Below are positions 8,664-17,201 of a stretch of DNA of 64,000 nucleotides, in pieces. Source of the stretch: Saccharibacillus deserti (GTDB taxonomy: Bacteria; Bacillota; Bacilli; Paenibacillales; Paenibacillaceae); the NCBI RefSeq assembly GCF_013618475.1, contig NZ_JABJVN010000006.1, forward strand, positions 186,001-250,000, in the 5' to 3' direction. Within the stretch, counting starts at the first letter, position 1, and every line of letters begins with the position of its first letter. A program made the position numbers and the translations under genes. The notes under the pieces were generated by a model. The model searched no databases. It was not told the DNA's origin and saw only the letters and a program-made list of their open reading frames with translations.

Positions 8664-11101
8664 ATACCGCGTCCGACGTCCGGATTTCCGTGTTTGGCGT
8701 CCGGCACCTCTCCCCCGGCGGTGCCCGCCATCTGCTCCAGTATCTGGACCGCGTCCAACCTACGGCGGTCCTGATCGAAGGTCCGTCCGACGCTACGCCC
8801 CTCATTCGCGATCTGGTCCAGCCTTCGACGGTTCCTCCGGTTGCGGTACTGGCTTTCACGGATGAAATGCCGGTACGAACGGCGCTGTGGCCGTTCGCCA
8901 TTTATTCGCCGGAGCTGCAGGCCATGCGCTGGGCTGCCAAGAACGGCGCGCTGTGCGAAATGATCGATCTGCCTTCCGGCGCGGCGCTGGCGCTTCAGGA
9001 TCTGCGGCACCGAAGCGCCGTGGAACGCGCGGAGCGCCGTGCGAAGGATGAAGCGGAACGTTCCGAATCCCCGGAAACCGAAGATTACGGGCAGCCCGAT
9101 CTTCCGGGCGGCCTGCCGTCTTCCGGTGCGCCTGCGGCCTTGGAAGCGGAAGGCGTGGAAGAACGGGAAGCCGGAGCTGCCGGCCGTTCGCTCTATGAAC
9201 GTATCGCCGAAATGGCGGACGAGCACGACTATGAGACGTACTGGGAGCGTCATTACGAGCATAATGCCAATCCCGATACGTACCGCGACTCGATTCTGGC
9301 CTTTTCGGCCGAAATGCGTGCGCTCGGCGAAGACCGCGAGCGATCCGAGCTGCCGCAGGAACACGCCTACAACCATGTGCGCGAAGCCTATATGCGGCGG
9401 CAGATTCTCAAAGCGATCGAAGCCGGACACGATCCCGGGAAGATCGTGGTGGTCTGCGGCGCTTACCATGCGGCGGCACTGGAAGAACCGGCGGCCGGCG
9501 CGATGAGCGACGAGGAACTTGCGGCGATGCCTGTTCGCAGCGCCAAGCTCACGCTGATGCCTTATTCGTACTACCGGCTGTCCAGCCTGTCGGGTTACGG
9601 GGCCGGCAATAACGCTCCGCATTATTATCAGCTGATGTGGGAAGCGATGGAGGCCGGGCGGCCGGACGAACTGCCCCGGCTGTATCTGTCGACGGCGGCC
9701 CGGAATCTGCGCGCCGCCGGTACGCACCGTTCGACCGCCGAGGTCATCGAGGCGGTCCGGCTGGCCGAAGGGTTGGCTTCGCTGCACGGAGGCAGCGCGC
9801 CGACGCTGCAGGAGCTGCGCGACTCGGCGCAAACCCTGCTGGGACGCGGAGAATTGTCGGTCGTGGCCGAAGCGCTGGCCCGGGTCGATATCGGGACGCA
9901 GATCGGCAGTCTGGCCGAAGGCGTCAGCCAGACGCCTCTGCAAGGCGACTTGAACCGCGAATTGAAACGGCTCAAGCTGACCAAATACAAGACTGCGGTC
10001 GCGGCGGATCTCTCGCTCGATCTGCGCGAGAATCGGCGTGTTTCTTCGCAGGAAGCCGCGTTCCTCGACTTGAACCGATCTTTCCTGTTCCATCGTCTGG
10101 AACTGTTGGAGATTCCGTTTGTCCGTTCCAGGCCGGCCGCTTCGGACCGGGCCGTCTGGGCCGAAGACTGGATCATCCAGTGGACGCCGGAAGCCGAGAT
10201 CCGGGTCGTCGAGTCGACCCTGCTCGGCGAGACGATCGAGATCGCCTGCGCCTACCGGCTGCGGGAACGGCTCGAAGCCTGCACCTCGATCTCCGAAGCT
10301 TCCAAGCTGATCGAAGTGTCCGTCCGCTGCGGCATGACCGCGCAGATGGAAGACGGCCGCCGCGTGCTTCAGAGCCTGGCCGCGGACAGCCGCGATGTGG
10401 CGCAGATCGCCGCCGCGGCTTCCCGCCTGTCGGGCATTATCGCCTACGGCGATGTCCGGCGCGCGGACACGGGGCCTCTTGTTCCGCTGATGGAGCAGCT
10501 GTTCTACCGCGGCTGCCTGTATCTGGTCGATGCCGCGAACTGCAGCGACGAAGCGGCTTACGGCATGGTGTCGGCCATAAGCGACCTGAACCGGATCGCC
10601 CAGGAGCATGACGATGCGGTCGACGTGCCGCTTTGGTCGGCCGAACTGAATAGCCTGTCCGAACGCGATGACCGCAATCCGAAGCTGTCCGGCTTTGCCT
10701 GCGCGCTGCTGCTGGAGCGCGGCGAGATGGACACGGAGCAGTGCGCCGCGGAAGTCTCGCGCCGGCTATCGCCCGGTATTCCGTCCGAACTCGGGGCGGG
10801 GTGGTTTGAAGGGTTGTCCATGCGCAACCGCTACGCCCTGCTGTCGCGGATGAGTCTGTGGCAGCAGCTGAACGGGTATATCCATTCGTTGGACGATGAA
10901 GAGTTCAAGCGGGCGCTCGTGTTCCTGCGGCGGGCATTCAGCTCGTTCTCGGCGCACGAGAAGACGATGATCGCCGAGATGCTGGGCGAACTGTGGGGTG
11001 TCAATACGGAACAGGCCGCAGAGATTCTGACCGGGGAACTGAAGGAGGAAGAGGACAAGATGCTGGATGAATTGAACGATTTCGACTTTGGGGACTTTTG
11101 A
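8660..11101 (+). CDS. DUF5682 family protein (YehM-like)
   Basis: The GTG at 8660 is chosen because AGGGAG lies 9 bases upstream and it overlaps the restored stop of the ATPase gene (GTGA). The protein has 813 residues. The N-terminus reads ISVFGVRHLSPGGARHLLQ, then AVLIEGPSDATPLI. A later segment has REAYMRRQILKAI followed by IVVVCGAYHAAALEEP. The pattern (GxRH, VLIEGP, R..YM, VxCGAYH) recalls the TIKI/TraB/EreA-like putative hydrolase fold, an inference from motif spacing only. The long C-terminal half is helical with an acidic end (EEEDKMLDELNDFDFGDF). It is normally encoded with MoxR ATPase and VWA partners (E. coli yehM beside yehL and yehP). Biochemical activity is unknown. Confidence 0.85.
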   Translation: MNTASDVRISVFGVRHLSPGGARHLLQYLDRVQPTAVLIEGPSDATPLIRDLVQPSTVPPVAVLAFTDEMPVRTALWPFAIYSPELQAMRWAAKNGALCEMIDLPSGAALALQDLRHRSAVERAERRAKDEAERSESPETEDYGQPDLPGGLPSSGAPAALEAEGVEEREAGAAGRSLYERIAEMADEHDYETYWERHYEHNANPDTYRDSILAFSAEMRALGEDRERSELPQEHAYNHVREAYMRRQILKAIEAGHDPGKIVVVCGAYHAAALEEPAAGAMSDEELAAMPVRSAKLTLMPYSYYRLSSLSGYGAGNNAPHYYQLMWEAMEAGRPDELPRLYLSTAARNLRAAGTHRSTAEVIEAVRLAEGLASLHGGSAPTLQELRDSAQTLLGRGELSVVAEALARVDIGTQIGSLAEGVSQTPLQGDLNRELKRLKLTKYKTAVAADLSLDLRENRRVSSQEAAFLDLNRSFLFHRLELLEIPFVRSRPAASDRAVWAEDWIIQWTPEAEIRVVESTLLGETIEIACAYRLRERLEACTSISEASKLIEVSVRCGMTAQMEDGRRVLQSLAADSRDVAQIAAAASRLSGIIAYGDVRRADTGPLVPLMEQLFYRGCLYLVDAANCSDEAAYGMVSAISDLNRIAQEHDDAVDVPLWSAELNSLSERDDRNPKLSGFACALLLERGEMDTEQCAAEVSRRLSPGIPSELGAGWFEGLSMRNRYALLSRMSLWQQLNGYIHSLDDEEFKRALVFLRRAFSSFSAHEKTMIAEMLGELWGVNTEQAAEILTGELKEEEDKMLDELNDFDFGDF

Positions 11102-11102
11102 C

Positions 11103-12413
11103 ATGGCGAATAACACGACGAATTCGATGAACACCCCTGACGATCCGATCGAAGAACAGAACGCAGCGGGCATGGAAGAATCGGCATCGCCTTCGGGCAG
11201 CCCGGCCGGACACTCCGTTTCGCGCTGGCGTCTGATTCTCGGCGAAGCGGCCCAGAAACAGTTGGAAGGCATGAACGGAGCGGGAGGACTGCACCTCACC
11301 GAAGAAGAAGCGATCATGGACGCGGCGCTTGCGGCGATCTACGACGATACGACGGAAGACGCCCCCTCGACCGGCGGCGGTTCGGGCGGCGGCTCCGGCG
11401 GACGTGCGGCAGGCAGAGGGCGGGGTTCCGTCAATTTGTCCCGCTGGCTGGGCGACGTGCGCAGCCTGTTCTCGGAAGACGTCGTCTCGATCATCCAGAA
11501 CGATGCGATCGAGCGGCGCGGCTGGAAGCAGCTGCTGTTCGAGCCGGAGCTGCTGGCTTCGGTGAAACCGGATATCCAGATGGTAGGTACGCTCATGGCG
11601 CTCAAAGGCAAGATTCCCGAGAAGACCAAAGACACGGCCCGGATGCTGGTCAAAGCGGTCGTGGACGAGCTGATGGCCCGAATGAAAGAAGACATGCGGC
11701 GTGCCGTCACCGGTGCGCTGAACAAGCGGCAGCATACGCCTCTGCCTTCGCTCAGCGGTCTGGACTGGAAGCGGACGATCCAGCGCAATCTCAAGCATTA
11801 CAATGTCGAACGCAGGATTCTGATTCCCGAACGGTTCTATTATTTCGATCGGGCGCGCCGCAGCAAGGAGTGGACGGTCATTCTCGATATCGACCAGAGC
11901 GGTTCGATGGCCGATTCGGTCATCTGGGCTTCGGTGACGGGCGCGATCTTCGCCAGTATGCCGGCACTGGATACGCGCGTCGTCGTATTCGATACGGAAG
12001 TGGTCGACCTGACCGAGCAGTGCGCCGACGATCCCGTCGATATGCTGTTCGGCATCCAACTCGGCGGCGGAACCGACATCAACAAATCGGTCGCCTACTG
12101 CGAGAATTTTATCGAAGATCCGAAGAAGACGCTGTTCATCATGGTCACCGACCTGTACGAAGGAGGCAACCAGTCGGCGCTGGTACGCCGGATGCGCGAG
12201 ATGCGCGAATCCGGCGTGCGCACGCTCTGTTTGCTGGCGCTCTCCGACAGCGGCCGCCCGTTCTACGACGAGCGCCTGGCGAAGCAGCTGTCCCGGGACG
12301 GCACGCCATGCTTCGCGTGCACGCCGGGCATGCTGCCGGAACTCGTGGCGGGTGCGCTGCAGGGGCAGGATATGAGTGCATTGGCGGACAAACTGACGGC
12401 CAAAAAAGGTTGA
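11103..12413 (+). CDS. VWA-domain protein, CoxE/YehP-like
   Basis: The protein has 436 residues and starts at ATG 11103, two bases after the DUF5682 stop. Residues ~100-115 are a Gly/Ser/Arg-rich linker (GGGSGGGSGGRAAGRGRG). A helical middle carries LKHYNVERRILIPERFYYFD, a segment shared by CoxE-like proteins. The C-terminal von Willebrand A domain has an intact MIDAS set: DIDQSGSM (D-x-S-G-S), a threonine in GGGTDINKS, and an aspartate in MVTDLYEGG. VWA partners of MoxR ATPases usually deliver a metal- or cofactor-dependent substrate to the ATPase. With the MoxR, DUF5682, SWIM and HEAT genes it forms the presumed complex. Confidence 0.9.
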   Translation: MANNTTNSMNTPDDPIEEQNAAGMEESASPSGSPAGHSVSRWRLILGEAAQKQLEGMNGAGGLHLTEEEAIMDAALAAIYDDTTEDAPSTGGGSGGGSGGRAAGRGRGSVNLSRWLGDVRSLFSEDVVSIIQNDAIERRGWKQLLFEPELLASVKPDIQMVGTLMALKGKIPEKTKDTARMLVKAVVDELMARMKEDMRRAVTGALNKRQHTPLPSLSGLDWKRTIQRNLKHYNVERRILIPERFYYFDRARRSKEWTVILDIDQSGSMADSVIWASVTGAIFASMPALDTRVVVFDTEVVDLTEQCADDPVDMLFGIQLGGGTDINKSVAYCENFIEDPKKTLFIMVTDLYEGGNQSALVRRMREMRESGVRTLCLLALSDSGRPFYDERLAKQLSRDGTPCFACTPGMLPELVAGALQGQDMSALADKLTAKKG

Positions 12414-12425
12414 GGAGGGATGCAG

Positions 12426-13034
12426 ATGACGGAGTCTCCCGGGATCGTCATCCGGCGGCCGATTCCCGATGATTCGGCTTCGGCCGGGCGGGTATTCGAG
12501 GCGGCAATCGCGGATGCTTTTGCGCGGGAAGGATTGGAGAACGAATCCGAAGAAATCGAGCACGAAATTTCGCTTAAAAAACGGCTGTTGGCGAAAGCGC
12601 TGGATCGGGAAACAGCGGGAAACGGTTCATCCCCTCCCTTGTTTCTGGTAGCCGAGCAGGACAGCGAGGTTATCGGTACGATTTCTTTCGGTCCGTGCAG
12701 CCGCGAAGTGCGCGAATGCGCAGAGGGGCGATTGAACGAAGTGGGCGAATTGGGCACTCTTTATGTGCGTCCGGATCTTCAGGACTGCGGGATCGGCTCG
12801 GCGCTTATCTCCGCGCTGATGCGGGAACTGCAGCGTCTGGGTATTCACGAGTTCTGCCTGGACAGCGGTTACCGCCGGGCACAAGCGCGCTGGAAGCGCA
12901 AATTCGGCGAACCGTACGCCGTCGTTCCCGATTATTGGGGTCCCGGCGTTCCGCACATGGTCTGGTACTGCCGGGTTCTGCAAAGCCGTCCGGGCACGGA
13001 AAGCGAACAGCGGGATTTTCTGTTTCAACCCTAA
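12426..13034 (+). CDS. GNAT family N-acetyltransferase
   Basis: ATG 12426 is preferred over ATG 12420 because AGGAGG at 12413-12418 is 7 bases away from the former and only 1 from the latter. The 202-residue protein begins ESPGIVIRRPIPDDSASAGR, a typical GNAT first strand and helix. It has the acetyl-CoA binding stretch LGTLYVRPDLQDCGIGSALI (V..Q..GIG) at about residues 108-127, followed by a helix and the strand HEFCLDSGY. The substrate cannot be told. It starts 12 bases after the VWA stop and so may be cotranscribed with the five-gene system, but GNAT genes are common neighbours and no functional link is evident. A terminator follows. Confidence 0.85.
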   Translation: MTESPGIVIRRPIPDDSASAGRVFEAAIADAFAREGLENESEEIEHEISLKKRLLAKALDRETAGNGSSPPLFLVAEQDSEVIGTISFGPCSREVRECAEGRLNEVGELGTLYVRPDLQDCGIGSALISALMRELQRLGIHEFCLDSGYRRAQARWKRKFGEPYAVVPDYWGPGVPHMVWYCRVLQSRPGTESEQRDFLFQP

Positions 13035-13035
13035 A

Positions 13036-13066
13036 CAAAGGCGGCCTTGAAGGCCGCCTTTGTCGT
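13036..13066. terminator. Bidirectional terminator between GNAT and lipid kinase genes
   Basis: An 11-bp perfect stem (CAAAGGCGGCC with GGCCGCCTTTG) around a TTGAA loop lies right after the GNAT stop and about 70 bases from the end of the convergent lipid kinase gene. Confidence 0.75.
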
Positions 13067-13132
13067 GGGAAAATCCCGATTCCATGTGCTTGGGGTTCAA
13101 GTTCTTGGCGTTTCATGCCGCGTTTCGGGAGC

Positions 13133-14035
13133 TCAGGCGGTCTCCGCATCCTCCGGAACGACCACCTGGACGTGCGAAGGCAGAATATGCAGCTCGATCG
13201 GCAGCGCCGGTCCCGGCTCGCCGTCGACGTTGGTCTTGACCGGCTGGGTGGAAGAGACGCTTACCCGCTTGGTCGTGAAGTATTCGACGTCTTTATGGCC
13301 TTTGAGATTACCGAACAGCAGCGATACCCCTGCGGTCAGCGTGTTGAAAATATTCAGATCATGCAGGATAAAGCAGTGCAGCAGCCCATCGTCGACAGAA
13401 GCATCGGGCGCCAAGTTTTCAAAGCCGCCGACCGAGTTGGTAAGGGCGGCGATAAAGATCGGCGCATCGCCTTCCCAAGTTCCGCCGTCGTGGGTAATCG
13501 TCAGCGGCGAAGTCGAACTGCCGAGCAGTTCTTTGGCGCCTTCCTTGAAGTAAGCGAACGCCCCCAGCTTGGATTTCTCTTCCGAAGTGACGGAAGACAA
13601 AGCATCGGCAAGCGAACCGGCGGCGACCACATTGGCAAACAGCTGATCGTTGACGCGAGCCATATCGACACGGCGCAGACGCGTCGAACTCAGCGTATGG
13701 ATCGCCTGATCGGGATCAAGCGGAATGTTCAGCGCCCGCGCAAAGTCGTTGACGGTTCCGAGCGGAATGACGCCGAGCTTCGGTCGGTGCGGCTGGTCAA
13801 GCAGCCCGTTGATCGTCTCGTGCAGCGTACCGTCTCCGCCGACGGACACGACAAGGTCGAATTTGTCCTGACAGGCGGACACGCAGAATTTGGTGGCATC
13901 GAGTTCCTGGGTCGTTTCTTTGACGACGACGTCGTATCCGGCTTCGTCACGCAGTGCGTCTTCGACTTTACGGACGTATTCCAGCGCCTTCTCTTTGCCC
14001 GAAGACGGATTCATTATAATCATGGCCTGCTTCAC
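13133..14035 (-). CDS. Diacylglycerol/lipid kinase (DagK domain, YegS/DgkB family)
   Basis: This 300-residue protein begins MKQAMIIMNPSSGKEKALEY, with the nucleotide-binding NPxSG motif. It has the signature LVVSVGGDGTLHETINGL (GGDGT, residues ~64-68) and the later PLGTVNDFARAL strand-turn, all diagnostic of diacylglycerol-kinase catalytic domains. The C-terminal beta-sandwich carries NVVAAGSLAD and LAPDASVDDGLLHCFILHDL, where the acidic DDG contributes to metal binding. Such kinases phosphorylate diacylglycerol or related lipids at the membrane and recycle lipids to phosphatidic acid. It is divergent from the M20 amidohydrolase gene, with 138 bases between starts. Confidence 0.92.
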   Translation of the reverse strand: MKQAMIIMNPSSGKEKALEYVRKVEDALRDEAGYDVVVKETTQELDATKFCVSACQDKFDLVVSVGGDGTLHETINGLLDQPHRPKLGVIPLGTVNDFARALNIPLDPDQAIHTLSSTRLRRVDMARVNDQLFANVVAAGSLADALSSVTSEEKSKLGAFAYFKEGAKELLGSSTSPLTITHDGGTWEGDAPIFIAALTNSVGGFENLAPDASVDDGLLHCFILHDLNIFNTLTAGVSLLFGNLKGHKDVEYFTTKRVSVSSTQPVKTNVDGEPGPALPIELHILPSHVQVVVPEDAETA

Positions 14036-14173
14036 GAAGAGGCTCCCCCGTTCTGGTTGGAATATGCTTGCTACTTTTCTTTACCCAGAAAATGCAGGGA
14101 TCGTCTCTTTTTTTGCAGAGAACCCTGTACAATAAATTTGACGGAAATCATAAAGAAGCGGAGGAAAGCCAAA

Positions 14174-15424
14174 ATGGGCGAACAAACGGGACACACGGAT
14201 GAGCTGCGGCAGCGAGTCGAACGGCATATCGAAGCGATCGGCGAATTCACGTCGACTCCCGGACAGGGGACGACCCGACTGACCTACAGCGAGCAGGATC
14301 TTCAGGCGCGTCAGTATATCAAACGCACGATGACCGAATACGGACTCCAAGTGAGGGAAGACGGCTTCGGCAATATATTCGGCAGGCTGGAAGGCACGAT
14401 CGAAGGGGCGCCGGGCGTTCTGATCGGGTCGCATTTCGATTCGGTGCCAAACGGCGGCTCGTACGACGGTCCGGCGGGCGTGGTCGCGGGGCTTGAAGTC
14501 GCCAGGCTGTTTCGGGAGAACGGACTGACGCCCAAGTACCCGCTCGAAGCGGTGGCGATGACCGAAGAGGAAGGCGGCCGGTTTATCGGGGGGCTGCTCG
14601 GTTCGCGAGCCATGCTGGGCGTGATTTCCCGGGAGGAGTTTGCCCAGACGACAGACAAGGACGGTATCACGACGGTCGAAGCGATGCGCGCGATCGGACT
14701 TGATCCGTCGCTGCCGGGCAAACGGGAGAAAGAAAGCATCAAAGCCTTCCTGGAACTTCACATCGAGCAGGGACCGATCCTTGAGGAAGAAGGTATTCCG
14801 ATCGGCATCGTCCAGGCGATTGTCGGTCTGACCCAGATTCAGGTTACCGTACGCGGCAGCGCCGGCCATGCCGGGACGACGCCGATGGAGCGGCGCGCCG
14901 ATGCGTTGGTGGCCGCTTCGAAGATCGTGGCGCAGCTGCCGGAGCTGGCGAAGGAGCAGGGGAACGGGACGGTCGCGACGGTCGGCCGGCTGAACGTTTT
15001 GCCGAACGGGGCGAACGTGATCCCCGACCGCGTCGTCTTTACCGCCGATCTGCGTGCGGGACGCGAAGAAGACGTGCTGGGCATACTCGATAAGGCGGAG
15101 ACGCTGGCGCGTTCTGCGGCGGGGGAGGGCATCGAGGTCGAAATCGAACGCCAGCTGTACATCAAGCCCAAGCGGATGAGCGGCCATGTGCGGGAGCTGC
15201 TGGAGAAAAGCAGCGGCGCGCTGGGGATCGAGTATCGTCCGCTGAACAGCGGAGCGGGGCACGATGCGATGATCTTTTCCGATTTTACCGAGGTCGGCAT
15301 GCTGTTTATCCCGAGCCGCGGCGGACTCAGCCACTGCCCGGAAGAATGGTCGGATCCGGCGGATATTGCGCGTGCCGTAGACATTTTCTATGAAGCCGCC
15401 AAAAAGCTGACCGAAGCCGAGTAA
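14174..15424 (+). CDS. M20-family Zn-dependent hydrolase (allantoate amidohydrolase / N-carbamoylase type)
   Basis: ATG 14174 follows GCGGAGGAAAG; the open frame extends far upstream, but only by overlapping the divergent lipid kinase gene. The 416-residue protein shows the family metal ligands: GSHFDSVPNGGSYDG (His and bridging Asp), EEEGGRF (Glu pair), ELHIEQGPILEEE, and a final SGAGHDAM with the last His. The dimerisation domain is marked by VTVRGSAGHAGTTPMERR. This architecture is that of AllC, N-carbamoyl-L-amino-acid hydrolase and beta-ureidopropionase. The exact substrate (allantoate, ureidopropionate or carbamoyl amino acid) cannot be assigned, and no purine-degradation genes are nearby. 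Confidence 0.9.
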   Translation: MGEQTGHTDELRQRVERHIEAIGEFTSTPGQGTTRLTYSEQDLQARQYIKRTMTEYGLQVREDGFGNIFGRLEGTIEGAPGVLIGSHFDSVPNGGSYDGPAGVVAGLEVARLFRENGLTPKYPLEAVAMTEEEGGRFIGGLLGSRAMLGVISREEFAQTTDKDGITTVEAMRAIGLDPSLPGKREKESIKAFLELHIEQGPILEEEGIPIGIVQAIVGLTQIQVTVRGSAGHAGTTPMERRADALVAASKIVAQLPELAKEQGNGTVATVGRLNVLPNGANVIPDRVVFTADLRAGREEDVLGILDKAETLARSAAGEGIEVEIERQLYIKPKRMSGHVRELLEKSSGALGIEYRPLNSGAGHDAMIFSDFTEVGMLFIPSRGGLSHCPEEWSDPADIARAVDIFYEAAKKLTEAE

Positions 15425-15547
15425 GCAGAGCCAAGCGTCCGCCGACATCGAAATGTCGAAGGATTGTCGGCTGCACGACTTGTGAAGCGGCCTGCGAATA
15501 TGGAACCATGAAGAGAACGAATGCGATGGAAACGAGGAATGAAACCC

Positions 15548-15892
15548 ATGAATGAACTGCCCAACTGCCCGGCCTGCAATTCCGAATACACGTACGAGGA
15601 CGGCAATCTGCTCGTCTGTCCGGAATGTGCGCACGAATGGACGCCGGGAGCGGAAACGCCGGACGGCGCGGCCGACACGAAGATCGTCCGCGACGCCAAC
15701 GGCAACGCACTCAGAGACGGCGATTCCGTGACCGTAATCAAAGACCTCAAAGTCAAAGGAAGTTCGTCCGTGCTGAAGATCGGCACGAAGGTCAAGAATA
15801 TTCGCCTGGTGGACGGCGACCACGATATCGACTGCAAGATCGACGGATTCGGCGCGATGAAACTGAAGTCGGAATTCGTACGCAAAGCCTGA
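15548..15892 (+). CDS. yjdM: YjdM/PhnA family zinc-ribbon protein
   Basis: The 114-residue protein starts at ATG 15548 ([19 protein letters not shown]). The N-terminal zinc ribbon has two pairs, CPAC and CPEC, and the C-terminal PhnA domain has the typical [18 protein letters not shown] and [19 protein letters not shown] strands. Length and layout match the standard family size of ~110 residues. Despite its historical name (PhnA) the protein is not thought to be phosphonoacetate hydrolase; its role is unknown. It is followed by an imperfect hairpin terminator. Confidence 0.92.
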   Translation: MNELPNCPACNSEYTYEDGNLLVCPECAHEWTPGAETPDGAADTKIVRDANGNALRDGDSVTVIKDLKVKGSSSVLKIGTKVKNIRLVDGDHDIDCKIDGFGAMKLKSEFVRKA

Positions 15893-15969
15893 TTGGCTGC
15901 GCCGCAGCCCGCTTGAAGAGAAGCATTACCCTTGAAATGGATCAGGCTTACCGGTCGATACCGGAATCG

Positions 15970-16011
15970 AAAAAGCTTGCTGGGCGAATTGGCGTTCGGC
16001 AGGCTTTTTTT
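15970..16011 (+). terminator. Likely terminator after yjdM
   Basis: An imperfect hairpin (AAAAGCTTGCTGGGCGAA with TTCGGCAGGCTTTT) ends in a run of seven T. Confidence 0.5.
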
Positions 16012-16124
16012 GTTAAAAAACTGATTACAGTGACACGTTAAATCTCTAAAATATTATATATATTTTTGATAATTTAAATTGTATGCTTCTCTTAACAATC
16101 ATTCATTCAGAATCGGGGAGAATC

Positions 16125-16993
16125 ATGACAATCAAAAAAATGGGACTGCGTATCGCAAGCACCGGACTGGCCGCCTTACTGCTGTCTTCGGGGGTTCTGA
16201 CAAATGCCGGAACGGTCTCGGCCGCTTCGCCGGCTTCGGACACGAAGGGACACTGGGCGGAGAGCCGAATCGTTCAATGGCTGGAATTGGGCTGGATTCG
16301 CGGCTATTCCGACGGCACGTTCCGTCCGTCGATTACAGAAACGTCGCGGCCACTTCGGCCCAATTGACCAGCAAGGTATTGAATTCCTCCGACTTCTCGT
16401 CCAACCGGGTGACGTTCACCATCAGCGACGGCGTAAACAACGTTCCGGTCGATCTGTGGTGGAATATCCCCCAAAACGACGGATTCACGGTCGGACAGGT
16501 TGTCGGTTCGGCGGTCGACAGCGCGATTCAAGATTACTTCTACAAAGTCGGAGGCACTGACGGACTGATGAACCGGACCATGTGGGCAGCCGACTGGACG
16601 GCCGGCAATACCTTTGTGCTCGGCAGTTATAAAAGCGGATCGGCTTCGAACCTGACGCTCAGCGGCAACTGGCAGGCTCTGTTCGACACGAATACGTCTA
16701 CAGGAATCGAAGCGATTGCCCGCAGTCGAAGCTTCACCGTAAGCAGCGGCGTCAAAACGGTAACGATCACGCTGAACCGGACTTTCGCCGATCCTGACGG
16801 AGCGGGTCCGCTTGACGAACTCGACGCTATTGTGACCTATATCAACCAGCGGTTCGCGTCTTCGGGATTGACCGATGCGAAGGCGATTCGTGCCGGGCAG
16901 GCTTTCGAGATCCAGCTTCCCAAATCGTATGCCGCCCTAACCGTAGACGGCGTCAACAAAGACGAATTCTTCACCGAGTTCGTAGGCAAGTAA
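16125..16993 (+). pseudogene. Secreted SLH-domain protein, truncated and frameshifted
   Basis: ATG 16125 follows GGGGAG. The first frame encodes a signal peptide (KKMGLRIASTGLAALLLSSG, then VSAASPA) and about 40 residues of an S-layer-homology domain (KGHWAESRIVQWLELGWIRG then YSDGTFRP), then runs out at 16367. Another frame continues from about 16330 to 16993 with VDYRNVAATSAQLTSKVLNS, a ~210-residue beta-rich domain (FTISDGVNNVPVDLWWNIP, then TVTITLNRTFADPDG) ending in EFVGK. The SLH copy breaks off just after DGTFRP, where TRAEF normally follows, so the join is probably a deletion with loss of frame. The C-terminal domain is not recognised. A good terminator follows. Confidence 0.7.
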
Positions 16994-17055
16994 GCGGCTG
17001 CCGGTCACGGATAAAGCGGAAACGGCCCTTGAAAAGAATTCAACAGAAAGTTTCC

Positions 17056-17088
17056 AAAAAGAGACCGGATGATCCGGTCTCTTTTTTG
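17056..17088 (+). terminator. Rho-independent terminator after the SLH remnant
   Basis: GAGACCGGAT pairs with ATCCGGTCTC, flanked by AAAAA upstream and TTTTTT downstream. Confidence 0.85.
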
Positions 17089-17201
17089 TTCCCGTTTCCG
17101 ACAAAAGATTTGTGGTTCCGGCAGCGGTTGACTTAAGATAGAGGACGAAGGTTTCAAGATATCGAAAGTTGGGCAAACGAAGAGTTTGGAGGATTTTACG
17201 G

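Noticed and set aside
8636-10609. Long minus-strand open frame opposite the DUF5682 gene
   Set aside because: Its Arg/Gln/Gly-rich translation has no motifs; the opposite strand has clear family blocks.
12695-14173. A 909-residue open frame covering the region upstream of the M20 hydrolase
   Set aside because: It overlaps the GNAT gene and the whole opposite-strand lipid kinase gene. Recognisable protein begins only at the ATG at 14174, which has its own ribosome site.
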